Shown here in pieces: positions 44,227-56,305 of a stretch of DNA of 64,000 nucleotides. Every line of letters starts with the position of its first letter. Within the stretch, counting starts at the first letter, position 1. The notes under the pieces are model-generated. The model worked only from the letters and a program-made list of their open reading frames with translations. It was not told the DNA's origin and ran no database searches. A program made the translations under genes and the position numbers. This DNA is from Amia ocellicauda (Eukaryota; Chordata; Actinopteri; Amiiformes; Amiidae). The DNA is taken from positions 54,564,940-54,628,939 of the forward strand of contig NC_089851.1 of assembly GCF_036373705.1 (NCBI RefSeq). Reading direction: 5' to 3'.

Positions 44227-44232
44227 CTGATG
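44227..44232. other. Polinton target-site duplication, right
   Basis: CTGATG directly after the ...CTACT terminus, one substitution from the left copy. Confidence 0.85.
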
Positions 44233-45003
44233 TTAGTACTTGAAATGTGTATTACCAAACATTGATAAGTCACACAGTGTGGCAACAATCTTGGATTATG
44301 CCTCGATTTCTCATAAACCCTTATACTGGCTGATGTGTGCTTTGGTATACAGTATCTTTGGACTGTGTTCTACACATATCCTAAAAGACAATTCCTACAT
44401 GAAGAAACATAGCAGTAATGAACAAAATATTTTGACTTACTGTACATTTTGTTCAATTTTAAGCCTGCAATAACACACTGTCACCACTGGTAGCAGCATA
44501 TACCACAAACAGCACTGAGATAAAAAAAATGAAGCGGCCATCTTGGGCATGTACATCGTAACAACAAAACACTATCAGTCACTTGCAACAGTATTAGAGT
44601 GGAAACTATTATTTTAAACACACAGACACTTCTGTCTGCAAATACAAATAGTGTAAATTGAGATGTGTTTAAATTAGGGATTATTTCAGATGTAGAGAAA
44701 CCTTGAAGAGAAGCAAGAGAAAACAAATGTGAAACTAAAAAATTGGATTAAATGTGATTCACATGAAACATAAATACACATTATGTAAAATAAATACATG
44801 AAAATCAACAGTGGTACAAGAGCGGTGATGTTGCTGAATCTGTAGTGGTGGATTATTGCTTTCAACTGAACATCATTTCAAACTGAGATTGGCTGGATCC
44901 ATGCATCAGTTCCTGGTTAAATAGTTAACGATGCAACACGGGGGCGATTTTGTGCTCTTCTCTCTCAGTGAAATCGTAACTTATGGTGACATGTTGTATA
45001 CTG
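44227..45003 (+). repeat. 2.2-kb tandem repeat, copy A (right part)
   Basis: Continues copy A after the Polinton. It is collinear with 53.32-54.11 kb: GATAAGTCACA, CTGGCTGATGTGTGCTTTGG, CTATCAGTCACTTGCAACAG, AAACACACAGACACTTCTG, and GATGCAACACGGGGGC. Confidence 0.8.
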
Positions 45004-45175
45004 AACTGTGCAGAATCGCTGGCTCTATTCAATATAATTGAAAGGGCGAACATAAGACGTTTACTGTGCGAGCTACAATCGAATAAACGGACCTGCTCAT
45101 TGAGGCGCTTGATATTAGTAATTGGACATATTTCCCGCTTTATGAAAAACATTGCTTTTACAAGCTGGAATTGTA
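45004..45175 (+). repeat. 2.2-kb tandem repeat, copy B (head)
   Basis: Head motif of the second copy (TCGCTGGCTCTATTCAATAT... CATAAGACG ... ACGGACC), interrupted at 45176 by the CACTG element and resumed at 52085. Confidence 0.7.
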
Positions 45176-45768
45176 CACTGTAAAAAATGTTACATGCAAT
45201 CTACTTAAAAAAATTATGGTAACATTATTACACATATTTTTTAAGGTTTAGTTTTTTTGCGAAATCTACCCGAATAAATTAAGTAAAATTTCCTAAATTA
45301 TTTAGTCTATGGCACACAATGAATTTAATTTAATCTTTTTTATTGTATGTTTTCTCACAAATTAATCAAGTAAAATTTACTCATTTGTATTAATTAAAAT
45401 GACTTAATTATAAAATGTACTGCCTTTTTCAGGTTAAGATAATAATGAATACAAAATGCAGTTTTTGTTGACAAACATGCTTTTATTGTCTTTTTGGACT
45501 GTAACCATAAATAACAAATATATATAAAATGTAAGCAGCAGTTTTAAGACATGAAAAAAAAAAGTTTACATTTCCCATGTCATTGAGAAACATCATTTTG
45601 TTACACAAAAACATGTGCATACAAATAACAACTTGTAGCAAAATGTATAAAACCATTTATACTAGCTAAAAGATTGTATGAACAACAATCATGTAGAACA
45701 GTATCAAACGCTCAATCAGTGCAGTTTTTTTTCCACCAGAACTTGATAATAATGCTTTGTCTCTCAAT

Positions 45769-46065
45769 CTAAGACATGAGTTTGTTTTTAAGTGTTAGTA
45801 ATTTGGGGGAAAACTTGCACACATCCAGTTCTAAGAAGAGCTTCTGAAAGGCCTCAAATGTGTGCCTCAGTTCTTTCGAGTAGGTGAGGTTTAGTACATA
45901 CGTCAGTACAAGAAAAACAGCACAGGCTCTAGACAGATTTTCCAAGCCAGCCATGACTTGCACCCCCTCCAAGATGATGCTGACGTCCTCCTGATCATCC
46001 CTCTTGCAGATGGCAATTTTCATTATTTGCGGCAGGAGATCTTGCTGTACATCTGTATTGTTGCA
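45769..46065 (-). pseudogene. Terminal-exon-like ORF of a fish transposon-linked protein
   Basis: A minus-strand frame to a TAG at 45769 reads DVSIILEGVQVMAGLENLSR, then a hydrophobic ALNLTYSKELR-like block (VLNLTYSKELRHTFEAFQKL), ending LLTLKNKLMS. I recall very similar C-termini in uncharacterised fish proteins, some labelled SAMD3-like, that are spread with DNA repeats. TTTTACAG at 46066-46073 on the coding strand is a good splice acceptor, so the coding exon probably starts at 46065 rather than the upstream ATG. Upstream exons are not present. Confidence 0.55.
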
Positions 46066-46514
46066 CTGTAAAACAACCATTAAATAAGTATTTTTATCTT
46101 GTCTGTCTCTCTATCATTATATATCTGTCCATAATTATAAAGTTTATTTGTGTACGGTTGTAAACAAACATTTTGAAACATTTTTCTTATAACAGCTTAA
46201 AATTCTAAATTTCTTTGTAAACACTAAAACAAAAAAATATGTTTCAGTGGACGGCACACACTGTCAAAATAACAAGCTCAAATATAGTTTCACCAATGAC
46301 AGAGGGTGTATTCAGGGTAAAGAAAAAAAATACATTTGGTGACACCAGTGTAGGGGGGAAAACTGCAAATTAACCATGTTTACATGAGGAATATAGTGCA
46401 TTCAGAATGTAAAACAGCCCCCACATTAATTCTAATTTTCAGTTTACTTATTCTGATTGTTGGGGTAAAGTTGTTTTCCCAATTATAAAGAATACCTTAT
46501 CAATTATTTCTTCC

Positions 46515-46735
46515 TGTGTCTCGGAACTGCCCTGGGACATATGCAAAGAAAATTTCATTCAGGTTCGGGACTGCCCCGAACCACCTATGAAATATTGCTT
46601 GTAGATGTATAAAAGGCTGTGTGAAACTTTCAATAAACAAAGATAAACAAACTGACATTGTGTCAGTGACTTTATTTCCCGGGCCTGTCTCCTGCTGAGA
46701 GTCTAAACTGTTACTGGAAGCGCTCACTGGGGTGC
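46515..46735 (+). promoter_or_regulatory. LTR-like promoter/poly(A) module in the 1,360-bp unit
   Basis: Within each unit, a palindrome GGTTCGGGACTGCCCCGAACC (46563-46583) is followed by a TATA box TATAAAAGG (46608-46616) and AATAAA (46632-46637) 24 bp later. This tight TATA-to-AATAAA spacing resembles a retroviral or gypsy LTR. Exact ends and a primer-binding site were not established. Repeats at +1360, +2720 and +4080. Confidence 0.35.
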
Positions 46736-46825
46736 CTGATTCACTGGGATCCGAAGGGTTGCTTCAACTGAAGCTTTGCACCTTAACACTGATGTTGATC
46801 CCAATCTGTAAATGTAACTGGTCCT

Positions 46826-46920
46826 ACTTGCACCGCTCCAAGCAGAATTCGAACCAGCTTCACCGGCATTGGAGGTGGGTGCACTAACAAGGACGCTAAA
46901 GATCATAGCCTCTAGCATCA
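46826..46920 (-). other. tRNA-like Pol III promoter segment in the 1,360-bp unit
   Basis: On the minus strand the unit reads GCTGGTTCGAATTCTGC, a good B-box match, preceded by TTAGTGCACCC. It could be a tRNA-derived SINE head. I could not fold a convincing tRNA. Confidence 0.3.
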
Positions 46921-47075
46921 GTCACTGGGGCACCTCTTGAGGCCAAGTGGAGTGAGGTTTACTCACACAGCTCTTACTAGCTGCTCTCTGTTACATATAA
47001 ATGAAATTACACTCTGCCTTACATCACGCCTTTTGGGTTTGAGGACTGAAAGATATAACCTACATTTTTTTTTTT

Positions 47076-47263
47076 GGTTACACTATTTCGATGGTCCACT
47101 TTTGACATTCTACTAACTGTAAGTAACTACTCTCATTAGAGTATTAGTAGACTGCAAGTAAACTGTTAGGTTAGGGTTAATAGATTACGTTAACACATAG
47201 TTGCAAAGTTACTTATACTCAGTAGAATTTCTAAAGTGGACCACCAAAATAAAGTGTTACCTT
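47076..47263. mobile_element. MITE in each 1,360-bp unit
   Basis: A roughly 190-bp element with imperfect inverted ends: GGTTACACTATTTCGATGG, and on the other side ...CCAAAATAAAGTGTTACC. It has the common fish hairpin-MITE body (CTAACTGTAAGTAACTACTC, GTTAGGGTTAATAG). Repeated at +1360, +2720 and +4080, so it predates the tandem amplification. Confidence 0.75.
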
Positions 47264-50200
47264 TCTTAATATAGTGGCTGACAAAAGTCTTATTTGTGTT
47301 AAATATTTTCACAGTAGTTTTAGACAATTTAATTGTAAAAAAGTATTGTTCAGGTTCATCCCCTTGGAATTATAAGGTTCTATCTGACATTTTTGACAAA
47401 ATTGAGTTATTCACATATTCTTATTCTGTGACAACTTATTGCTTATTGTATTTTTATCTTGTCTGTCTCTCTATCATTATATATCTGTCCATAATTATAA
47501 AGTTTATTTGTGTACGGTTGTAAACAAACATTTTGAAACATTTTTCTTATAACAGCTTAAAATTCTAAATTTCTTTGTAAACACTAAAACAAAAAAATAT
47601 GTTTCAGTGGACGGCACACACTGTCAAAATAACAAGCTCAAATATAGTTTCACCAATGACAGAGGGTGTATTCAGGGTAAAGAAAAAAAATACATTTGGT
47701 GACACCAGTGTAGGGGGGAAAACTGCAAATTAACCATGTTTACATGAGGAATATAGTGCATTCAGAATGTAAAACAGCCCCCACATTAATTCTAATTTTC
47801 AGTTTACTTATTCTGATTGTTGGGGTAAAGTTGTTTTCCCAATTATAAAGAATACCTTATCAATTATTTCTTCCTGTGTCTCGGAACTGCCCTGGGACAT
47901 ATGCAAAGAAAATTTCATTCAGGTTCGGGACTGCCCCGAACCACCTATGAAATATTGCTTGTAGATGTATAAAAGGCTGTGTGAAACTTTCAATAAACAA
48001 AGATAAACAAACTGACATTGTGTCAGTGACTTTATTTCCCGGGCCTGTCTCCTGCTGAGAGTCTAAACTGTTACTGGAAGCGCTCACTGGGGTGCCTGAT
48101 TCACTGGGATCCGAAGGGTTGCTTCAACTGAAGCTTTGCACCTTAACACTGATGTTGATCCCAATCTGTAAATGTAACTGGTCCTACTTGCACCGCTCCA
48201 AGCAGAATTCGAACCAGCTTCACCGGCATTGGAGGTGGGTGCACTAACAAGGACGCTAAAGATCATAGCCTCTAGCATCAGTCACTGGGGCACCTCTTGA
48301 GGCCAAGTGGAGTGAGGTTTACTCACACAGCTCTTACTAGCTGCTCTCTGTTACATATAAATGAAATTACACTCTGCCTTACATCACGCCTTTTGGGTTT
48401 GAGGACTGAAAGATATAACCTACATTTTTTTTTTTGGTTACACTATTTCGATGGTCCACTTTTGACATTCTACTAACTGTAAGTAACTACTCTCATTAGA
48501 GTATTAGTAGACTGCAAGTAAACTGTTAGGTTAGGGTTAATAGATTACGTTAACACATAGTTGCAAAGTTACTTATACTCAGTAGAATTTCTAAAGTGGA
48601 CCACCAAAATAAAGTGTTACCTTTCTTAATATAGTGGCTGACAAAAGTCTTATTTGTGTTAAATATTTTCACAGTAGTTTTAGACAATTTAATTGTAAAA
48701 AAGTATTGTTCAGGTTCATCCCCTTGGAATTATAAGGTTCTATCTGACATTTTTGACAAAATTGAGTTATTCACATATTCTTATTCTGTGACAACTTATT
48801 GCTTATTGTATTTTTATCTTGTCTGTCTCTCTATCATTATATATCTGTCCATAATTATAAAGTTTATTTGTGTACGGTTGTAAACAAACATTTTGAAACA
48901 TTTTTCTTATAACAGCTTAAAATTCTAAATTTCTTTGTAAACACTAAAACAAAAAAATATGTTTCAGTGGACGGCACACACTGTCAAAATAACAAGCTCA
49001 AATATAGTTTCACCAATGACAGAGGGTGTATTCAGGGTAAAGAAAAAAAATACATTTGGTGACACCAGTGTAGGGGGGAAAACTGCAAATTAACCATGTT
49101 TACATGAGGAATATAGTGCATTCAGAATGTAAAACAGCCCCCACATTAATTCTAATTTTCAGTTTACTTATTCTGATTGTTGGGGTAAAGTTGTTTTCCC
49201 AATTATAAAGAATACCTTATCAATTATTTCTTCCTGTGTCTCGGAACTGCCCTGGGACATATGCAAAGAAAATTTCATTCAGGTTCGGGACTGCCCCGAA
49301 CCACCTATGAAATATTGCTTGTAGATGTATAAAAGGCTGTGTGAAACTTTCAATAAACAAAGATAAACAAACTGACATTGTGTCAGTGACTTTATTTCCC
49401 GGGCCTGTCTCCTGCTGAGAGTCTAAACTGTTACTGGAAGCGCTCACTGGGGTGCCTGATTCACTGGGATCCGAAGGGTTGCTTCAACTGAAGCTTTGCA
49501 CCTTAACACTGATGTTGATCCCAATCTGTAAATGTAACTGGTCCTACTTGCACCGCTCCAAGCAGAATTCGAACCAGCTTCACCGGCATTGGAGGTGGGT
49601 GCACTAACAAGGACGCTAAAGATCATAGCCTCTAGCATCAGTCACTGGGGCACCTCTTGAGGCCAAGTGGAGTGAGGTTTACTCACACAGCTCTTACTAG
49701 CTGCTCTCTGTTACATATAAATGAAATTACACTCTGCCTTACATCACGCCTTTTGGATTTGAGGACTGAAAGATATAACCTACATTTTTTTTTTTGGTTA
49801 CACTATTTCGATGGTCCACTTTTGACATTCTACTAACTGTAAGTAACTACTCTCATTAGAGTATTAGTAGACTGCAAGTAAACTGTTAGGTTAGGGTTAA
49901 TAGATTACGTTAACACATAGTTGCAAAGTTACTTATACTCAGTAGAATTTCTAAAGTGGACCACCAAAATAAAGTGTTACCTTTCTTAATATAGTGGCTG
50001 ACAAAAGTCTTATTTGTGTTAAATATTTTCACAGTAGTTTTAGACAATTTAATTGTAAAAAAGTATTGTTCAGGTTCATCCCCTTGGAATTATAAGGTTC
50101 TATCTGACATTTTTGACAAAATTGAGTTATTCACATATTCTTATTCTGTGACAACTTATTGCTTATTGTATTTTTATCTTGTCTGTCTCTCTATCATTAT

Positions 50201-51658
50201 ATATCTGTCCATAATTATAAAGTTTATTTGTGTACGGTTGTAAACAAACATTTTGAAACATTTTTCTTATAACAGCTTAAAATTCTAAATTTCTTTGTAA
50301 ACACTAAAACAAAAAAATATGTTTCAGTGGACGGCACACACTGTCAAAATAACAAGCTCAAATATAGTTTCACCAATGACAGAGGGTGTATTCAGGGTAA
50401 AGAAAAAAAATACATTTGGTGACACCAGTGTAGGGGGGAAAACTGCAAATTAACCATGTTTACATGAGGAATATAGTGCATTCAGAATGTAAAACAGCCC
50501 CCACATTAATTCTAATTTTCAGTTTACTTATTCTGATTGTTGGGGTAAAGTTGTTTTCCCAATTATAAAGAATACCTTATCAATTATTTCTTCCTGTGTC
50601 TCGGAACTGCCCTGGGACATATGCAAAGAAAATTTCATTCAGGTTCGGGACTGCCCCGAACCACCTATGAAATATTGCTTGTAGATGTATAAAAGGCTGT
50701 GTGAAACTTTCAATAAACAAAGATAAACAAACTGACATTGTGTCAGTGACTTTATTTCCCGGGCCTGTCTCCTGCTGAGAGTCTAAACTGTTACTGGAAG
50801 CGCTCACTGGGGTGCCTGATTCACTGGGATCCGAAGGGTTGCTTCAACTGAAGCTTTGCACCTTAACACTGATGTTGATCCCAATCTGTAAATGTAACTG
50901 GTCCTACTTGCACCGCTCCAAGCAGAATTCGAACCAGCTTCACCGGCATTGGAGGTGGGTGCACTAACAAGGACGCTAAAGATCATAGCCTCTAGCATCA
51001 GTCACTGGGGCACCTCTTGAGGCCAAGTGGAGTGAGGTTTACTCACACAGCTCTTACTAGCTGCTCTCTGTTACATATAAATGAAATTACACTCTGCCTT
51101 ACATCACGCCTTTTGGGTTTGAGGACTGAAAGATATAACCTACATTTTTTTTTTTGGTTACACTATTTCGATGGTCCACTTTTGACATTCTACTAACTGT
51201 AAGTAACTACTCTCATTAGAGTATTAGTAGACTGCAAGTAAACTGTTAGGTTAGGGTTAATAGATTACGTTAACACATAGTTACAAAGTTACTTATACTC
51301 AGTAGAATTTCTAAAGTGGACCACCAAAATAAAGTGTTACCTTTCTTAATATAGTGGCTGACAAAAGTCTTATTTGTGTTAAATATTTTCACAGTAGTTT
51401 TAGACAATTTAATTGTAAAAAAGTATTGTTCAGGTTCATCCCCTTGGAATTATAAGGTTCTATCTGACATTTTTGACAAAATTGAGTTATTCACATATTC
51501 TTATTCTGTGACAACTTATTTACATTATGTGACTTTTTTTTAAGTTGTGTACATTTTTGGACTTTTTATTTAGAAAACAAAAAGGTTCTGTCTACAAAGT
51601 TGAACTCAAACTTCGTACTATAAGGTTCTATTTGCGAGCCAATCAGCACTTATCTAAT

Positions 51659-51659
<1 letters not shown>

Positions 51660-51693
<34 letters not shown>

Positions 51694-51694
51694 C
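51660..51694. repeat. (CTAT)n microsatellite
   Basis: About eight CTAT repeats in the unique right part of the CACTG element. Confidence 0.95.
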
Positions 51695-52084
51695 TCTTTT
51701 GGCTATTCTTTCTCAAGCCAACATCAAACAAACCTTTCAATCCATACTGATCTCTAGAGAGAAAGACATTTTACCTGTCACACTTTTTGTGGAATATTGG
51801 ATTTTGTTAATTTAAGACACCTGTTTCAACTCATCAGCTCGTCAGAATAGGCATCGACATGAGACAACTAAAATTGAACTAATTCTCTTAAGCCTTAAAA
51901 TTGCAGAAATGTCCTTAAATAAAAGAGGAAAATGTATCTCTTGGTTCTATTAGTGAAATCTTCTCAATATTTTCTATCAAACACTAAACCACAATTTCAT
52001 TAATAAAATGTACACATTATTTTTAATTATTACGTAAAAACATTTAGTGAAAATTACAAGACCCATGATAAATTTTTTACAGTG

Positions 52085-53015
52085 TATAAAACATTGCATT
52101 TACAAGCCATAATTATATATAACGTGCACATCGGTAATCAATGTGACAACCAAATGAAACAGAAATTAAGCTACTAAATGAGGTTCGGATGATTACTGCG
52201 AATTGAAAAGCTGCAGCAGTTCTATGCTATACAAGTACACAAATGAGACTTGTAGAATAAAGTGTTTACTCATTTATTATGATACCAGAGCTATTTATAT
52301 TATTAAACTAATTTAATTAAAAATGATATATTGAAATCAAATCAGGGTAGTTGACTTTTTGAGATTAATACTGGCTTGTACTTCAACATATTTGACCACA
52401 AGAGGGGGAACTTCAACATGAAAACTCTTCCAATTTTGTCAAAATTTGCTTTCATCTGATTTATATTATTAGGGGTGTGAAACCATACATTTATTGACTG
52501 GAATCACCTGGAAGCCTCAATAGTTGTCTGCAACGAATATATTTCATTAGTATTATTATGAAAATGTTTCTGCAGTTATTTTCAAAAGCTTATACAAACA
52601 ATACACTTCATACAGTGATACACAGCTGTGTAGAGCATTGCCATATGTAATATGGAAGTCATTTGTCACTGGCTGGTTGCCAGATTGGTTTAAGTGACAG
52701 ATTTTGGACAATTTTCAAACGTCTTCTTCTGTGAAACCGCAGGTACGATTGATGTGGAATTCTGTACACATGCCCTTGGCTAGATCCTCCATCAGATTTG
52801 TTAAAGGCAATACGATTCATGAAACGAGATGCTTAAAGCAATGCTTAAATTGCATAACGTGTCATAAATAGCAGGTTTGAAGTACATTAGAATGTATTAG
52901 ACTGTGTTAGTACTGTGTAGATGTGTATTTGGCCCCCTGCATTGCTGCTTGCAGATATATTTATTATTACGCTTCCAGGTCCAGGATGCCTGGAAGCCTA
53001 TTGTTGTTGTAAGGA

Positions 53016-53067
<52 letters not shown>

Positions 53068-54108
53068 TTTATTTTTCTTTTCTTCCGCCAGAATATTTTC
53101 AAATGCCTATAACTTTTGAACTGCTTGGTGAAAACTCACCAAACTATGGTATGAGTGTAGGGGCTATGGTATGGTCACTTAAATACAATATGGTGGCCTA
53201 ACGTCACATGGTTTGGCAGCCATCTTGAATGTAGTCCAAAAAATTGGACCGTTTTCAAACAGTGTTTTATCAGGAATGGTAAAGAGTTGAGTTATGAAAC
53301 TTTTTCTACATAGTGTGCTTATGTAAATACTTGATTTGGATATATCAAAAAAATGATAAGTCACATGGTGTGCTCACAATTTTCAATTAAGCTGAAAACA
53401 CTTGAGCCTCAGCTCCTCATAGACCATTTGACTGGCTGATGTGTGCTTTGGTATACAGCATCTGTGGACTGTTCTCTACAAATATTCTATAAGAAAAGTT
53501 CCTACGTGAAGAAATATGGGCGCAATGAACAAATGTTTTAGACAAAAAGTCAATTTTTTTACTGTAATGATGCACTGTCTCCACTTGTGGCAGCATATAT
53601 CATATTTTTCACTGAGAAAACAAGATTCAGGCGCCATCTTTGGCATGCACATCGTAAAAACTAAGAACTATCAGTCACTTGCAACAGTACTACAATGGAA
53701 AGTATCTGTTTAAACACACAGACACTTCTGCAAGCAAATACAAATAGTATAAACTGAGATTTGTTATAGTGAGGGATCGTTTCAGAAAGAAAGCCGTTGA
53801 GAAAAGCTAGACAAACCGAAAGTGAAACTAAAACATAGAATTAAAAGTGATTCACAAAACAAGAAAATACAAGTTATTAAAATAAATCAAAGAATATGAA
53901 CAATGGTACAACAGCAATGACGTTGCTGAATCTGTAGTGGTGGGTTATTGCTTTAATTTGAAAATCATTTCAATCTGAGATCGAGTGCCACCGCGAGTGC
54001 ATTACTACTGTTTAATGTTAACGATGCAACACGGGGGCACGATTTTGTCCTCTTCTATCTCAGTGAGATCGTATATTATGGTGACATATTATATACTGAA
54101 CAATGCAG
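52085..54108 (+). repeat. 2.2-kb tandem repeat, copy B (body), Polinton empty site
   Basis: Collinear with 30.72-32.07 kb and then, without interruption, with 44.23-45.0 kb. The point matching the Polinton insertion is CTTATG at 53318-53323. It includes a (TTA)n/(TTTA)n run at about 53020-53070. No coding potential seen. Confidence 0.85.
53318..53323. other. Unoccupied paralogue of the Polinton target site
   Basis: GTGCTTATGTAAATACTTG here corresponds to GCGCTTATG before the Polinton and CTGATGTTAGTACTTG after it. Confidence 0.85.
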
Positions 54109-54225
54109 AATCGCTGGCTCTACAAAGTAGAGTTGAAAGGGTAAACATAAGACGTGTACTGTGCGAGCTACACCCGAAAATACGGACCTACTCTGTCTTT
54201 GTACATTGTAACAGCAAAAGACTAA
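54109..54225 (+). repeat. 2.2-kb tandem repeat, copy C (head only)
   Basis: Head motif once more (TCGCTGGCTCTACAAAGTAG... CATAAGACG ... TACGGACC), then cut by the Harbinger-like cluster. Confidence 0.65.
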
Positions 54226-55242
54226 GGGCAGGATTAAATCAAAAATGTTTGCGAGCGCGAAAAGTCCCAGAAGAGTCACAGGAGGGGATCTCGCAGCTCA
54301 GCTCCTCGCTGAATTAAATCTGAAATGTGCGGAGCTGCGAGCGGGAGGAGCCGGATTTTCTGGCGGGGTTTCTGGGGTGGGCGGGCGCGTGAGAGAAATC
54401 GCGAGCCAATCACAGTGTCTGAAATCTGAGTGACAGCGAGGGCGCGAGAGCAGGACGTGCTGCGAGGAGAGCGATGCGTCGATAAAGCAGAGAAATCAAA
54501 ACTGTGACCCGCCCGCTAATAGCAAACTACACAACTGTACTCAGTTGCGGCTTCATTTTCAGTAAGATGACACTTTCTTCTAACCATAAATGTAACCGCT
54601 GTGATGTACAGGTGTGTAGTTTGCTATTAGCGGGTGGGTCAAAGTTTTAATTTTATCCAGCCCCACGATAGCGCCTGAAGGTACAGCTCCACGCTGTAAA
54701 TTGAAAGCATGAGTCTACCCGCTGAAACACAATTACAAACCTGTACTGTGTAGCGGCTAAAAAAGAGTAGGAGAAAATAATACAATAATAAAAACAAAGC
54801 CGCTCTTGATGACAGCTGTGTATTTTAAATTTTGTATGTCTTCGCAGACAATCTTATCCAGGCGTTATCTATAGCCGTGGATCAATGCTGGTATCTTCGG
54901 TTATATATGAATACCAGAAAAATGCAAGTCTCTTATTCAGGGACGCTTTAAATCAGCGTTTACTTGTCATGTGCACTTTGTATTGCTCTGTTTTGTAAGA
55001 TTGCCAATAAACATATAAACACATATAATAATAATAAGAATAATAAGAATAAGAATAATATGTGTAGCGCGGTGTATTCAATAAAAACTGACCCACTGGC
55101 TAATACAAAACTACTAAATGAACATCATAGTGGTTACATTAATTATTAGAATAAATGATCAACTGAAGAATGAAGCCGCAACTGAGTCCAGTTCTGTAGT
55201 TTTGTATTAGCAGCGGTCAAAGATTTGATTCAATCTGGCCCC
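54226..55242. mobile_element. Harbinger-like / hairpin MITE cluster
   Basis: The left end GGGCAGGATTAAATCAAA and right end, inverse of TTTGATTCAATCTGGCCCC, form imperfect inverted repeats flanked by TAA and TAG, close to the TWA target of PIF/Harbinger. Inside, inverted pairs of GCTAATAGCAAACTACACAA with GTGTAGTTTGCTATTAGC (54.51-54.66 kb), and a related pair at 55.08-55.22 kb, suggest nested hairpin elements. The segment 54.25-54.48 kb is unusually GC/CpG-rich. Confidence 0.55.
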
Positions 55243-55571
55243 TAGTTTGCCGGTATAATGTCGGTTGATGTGTGATTGTTCACTGGATGTGTCCCATTGT
55301 GATATGTGGTTGTGACGCAAATATATATTTCATGGAGATATTGATATAAGTTGTTCGACTCCGATATGACTCAGAATCGCTCATTTCAGGTGTTTAATTT
55401 TCTACATTTTCTGGTGGAGGACCCCCAGACCCCCACCGTGAATCCCTCATTATGCCTCGCCCTCATTTTCCTGGCTACGCCACTGATCCATACATAGATA
55501 CTCTTTATAGTACACATTGTAATATGACAGTGTAATATAATTGTGTATATGTCAGTTGTATATATGTCAAT

Positions 55572-55886
55572 CTACATCATTGATTTTCCACAGTGCCAGC
55601 TGTGATAGCGGTGCTGATAGTGGCTTGGCGCCCCCACAACGTCCCCTACTGTAGTTTGAAAGGAGCCTGTAGCATATAGGCTAACGCGGCACATAGTTGT
55701 CTCCACGGTAAGAGGATGGTTGCGTGCAAATCTATTGTTCAATTTATCCTTCAGCAGGTGACACAATAACGATATGCTGTGTCTATCAAACCGATAATGT
55801 CTTATTAAAAGGTGATCGGAAGGTCTAGAAAGTTCCGATGGATCTGAAAGTGTAGGGCTGGCATCGTCTTCCACGCCTTCGGGCAT
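55572..55886 (-). pseudogene. HARBI1-like (PIF/Harbinger) nuclease fragment
   Basis: The 104-aa minus-strand ORF reads LIRHYRFDRHSISLLCHLL, then ARNHPLTVETTMCRVSLYAT and GSFQTTVGDVVGA. This is the typical N-terminal region of Harbinger nucleases, before the DDE catalytic core. After GDVVGA the frame departs from the family and the catalytic residues are absent, so it is a truncated relic. Lies about 330 bp beyond the Harbinger-like ends. Confidence 0.75.
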
Positions 55887-56164
55887 CGATGTCTGCCGTT
55901 ATAATTTTAATTGTCATAATAGTCCACTTTCTCTTGTATAGATGGCGATATGGTGCTCATTCAATCCAATTGCGTCATGCGTGTGTGATATGTGATTAGT
56001 AATGAATGATTGACTGATGCTACATTATTACTGGTTTCATTATGTTGTTGCATATCATCTCCGTGTTATATAGGCTGCTGTGTCTAGGATAAAGGCATAA
56101 CGTTGGCCACCTGCTACTAGATAATTGATTGTTCAGATTATTCCATATTTTTCTAGAATATATA

Positions 56165-56305
56165 CAGTGGGGGAAAAAAGTATTTGATCCCCTGCTGATT
56201 TTGTACGTTTGCCCACTGACAAAGAAATGATCAGTCTATGATTTTAATGGTAGGTGTATTTTAACAGTGAGAGACAGAATAACAACAAAAAAATCCAGAA
56301 AAACA
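56165..56305 (+). mobile_element. Tc1-like terminal fragment
   Basis: CAGTGGGGGAAAAAAGTATTTG, then CCCCTGCTGATTTTGTACG and CACTGACAAAGAAATGATCAG: the well-known inverted-repeat end of a fish Tc1 family, preceded by TA. The rest of the element is missing. Confidence 0.88.

Larger units (their letters stand above)
46088..51520. repeat. 1,360-bp tandem repeat, four near-identical copies
   Basis: Any marker recurs at exactly 1,360 bp, e.g. the start of the GTGTCTCGGAACTGCC segment near 46518, 47878, 49238 and 50598. Copies begin near 46088, 47448, 48808 and 50168; the fourth stops at 51520, a few bases short of full length. I noticed only single-base differences: GGATTTGAG for GGGTTTGAG in copy 3 and TTACAAAG for TTGCAAAG in copy 4. 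Each unit contains an LTR-like segment, a tRNA-like segment, a MITE and AT-rich DNA. ORFs repeated in register are by-products. Confidence 0.97.
45176..52084. mobile_element. CACTG-ended DNA transposon, 6.9 kb, with internal tandem expansion
   Basis: Ends CACTGTAAAAAAT and its exact inverse ATTTTTTACAGTG (13-bp terminal inverted repeats), each flanked by TA. It disrupts copy B of the 2.2-kb repeat. The only coding remnant is a terminal-exon-like ORF at 45769-46065. The bulk is a 4-copy tandem array of a 1,360-bp unit. The superfamily is unassigned. Similar CACTGTAAAAA ends are common on fish non-autonomous elements. Confidence 0.75.

Noticed and set aside
47148-47170. TTAGGG-like telomere motif
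   Set aside because: A single GTTAGGGTT inside a common MITE, not a telomeric tract.
46500-50998. 75-, 64- and 75-aa ORFs repeated every 1,360 bp
   Set aside because: Exact repeats of the tandem unit over LTR-like and tRNA-like segments; no coding signal.
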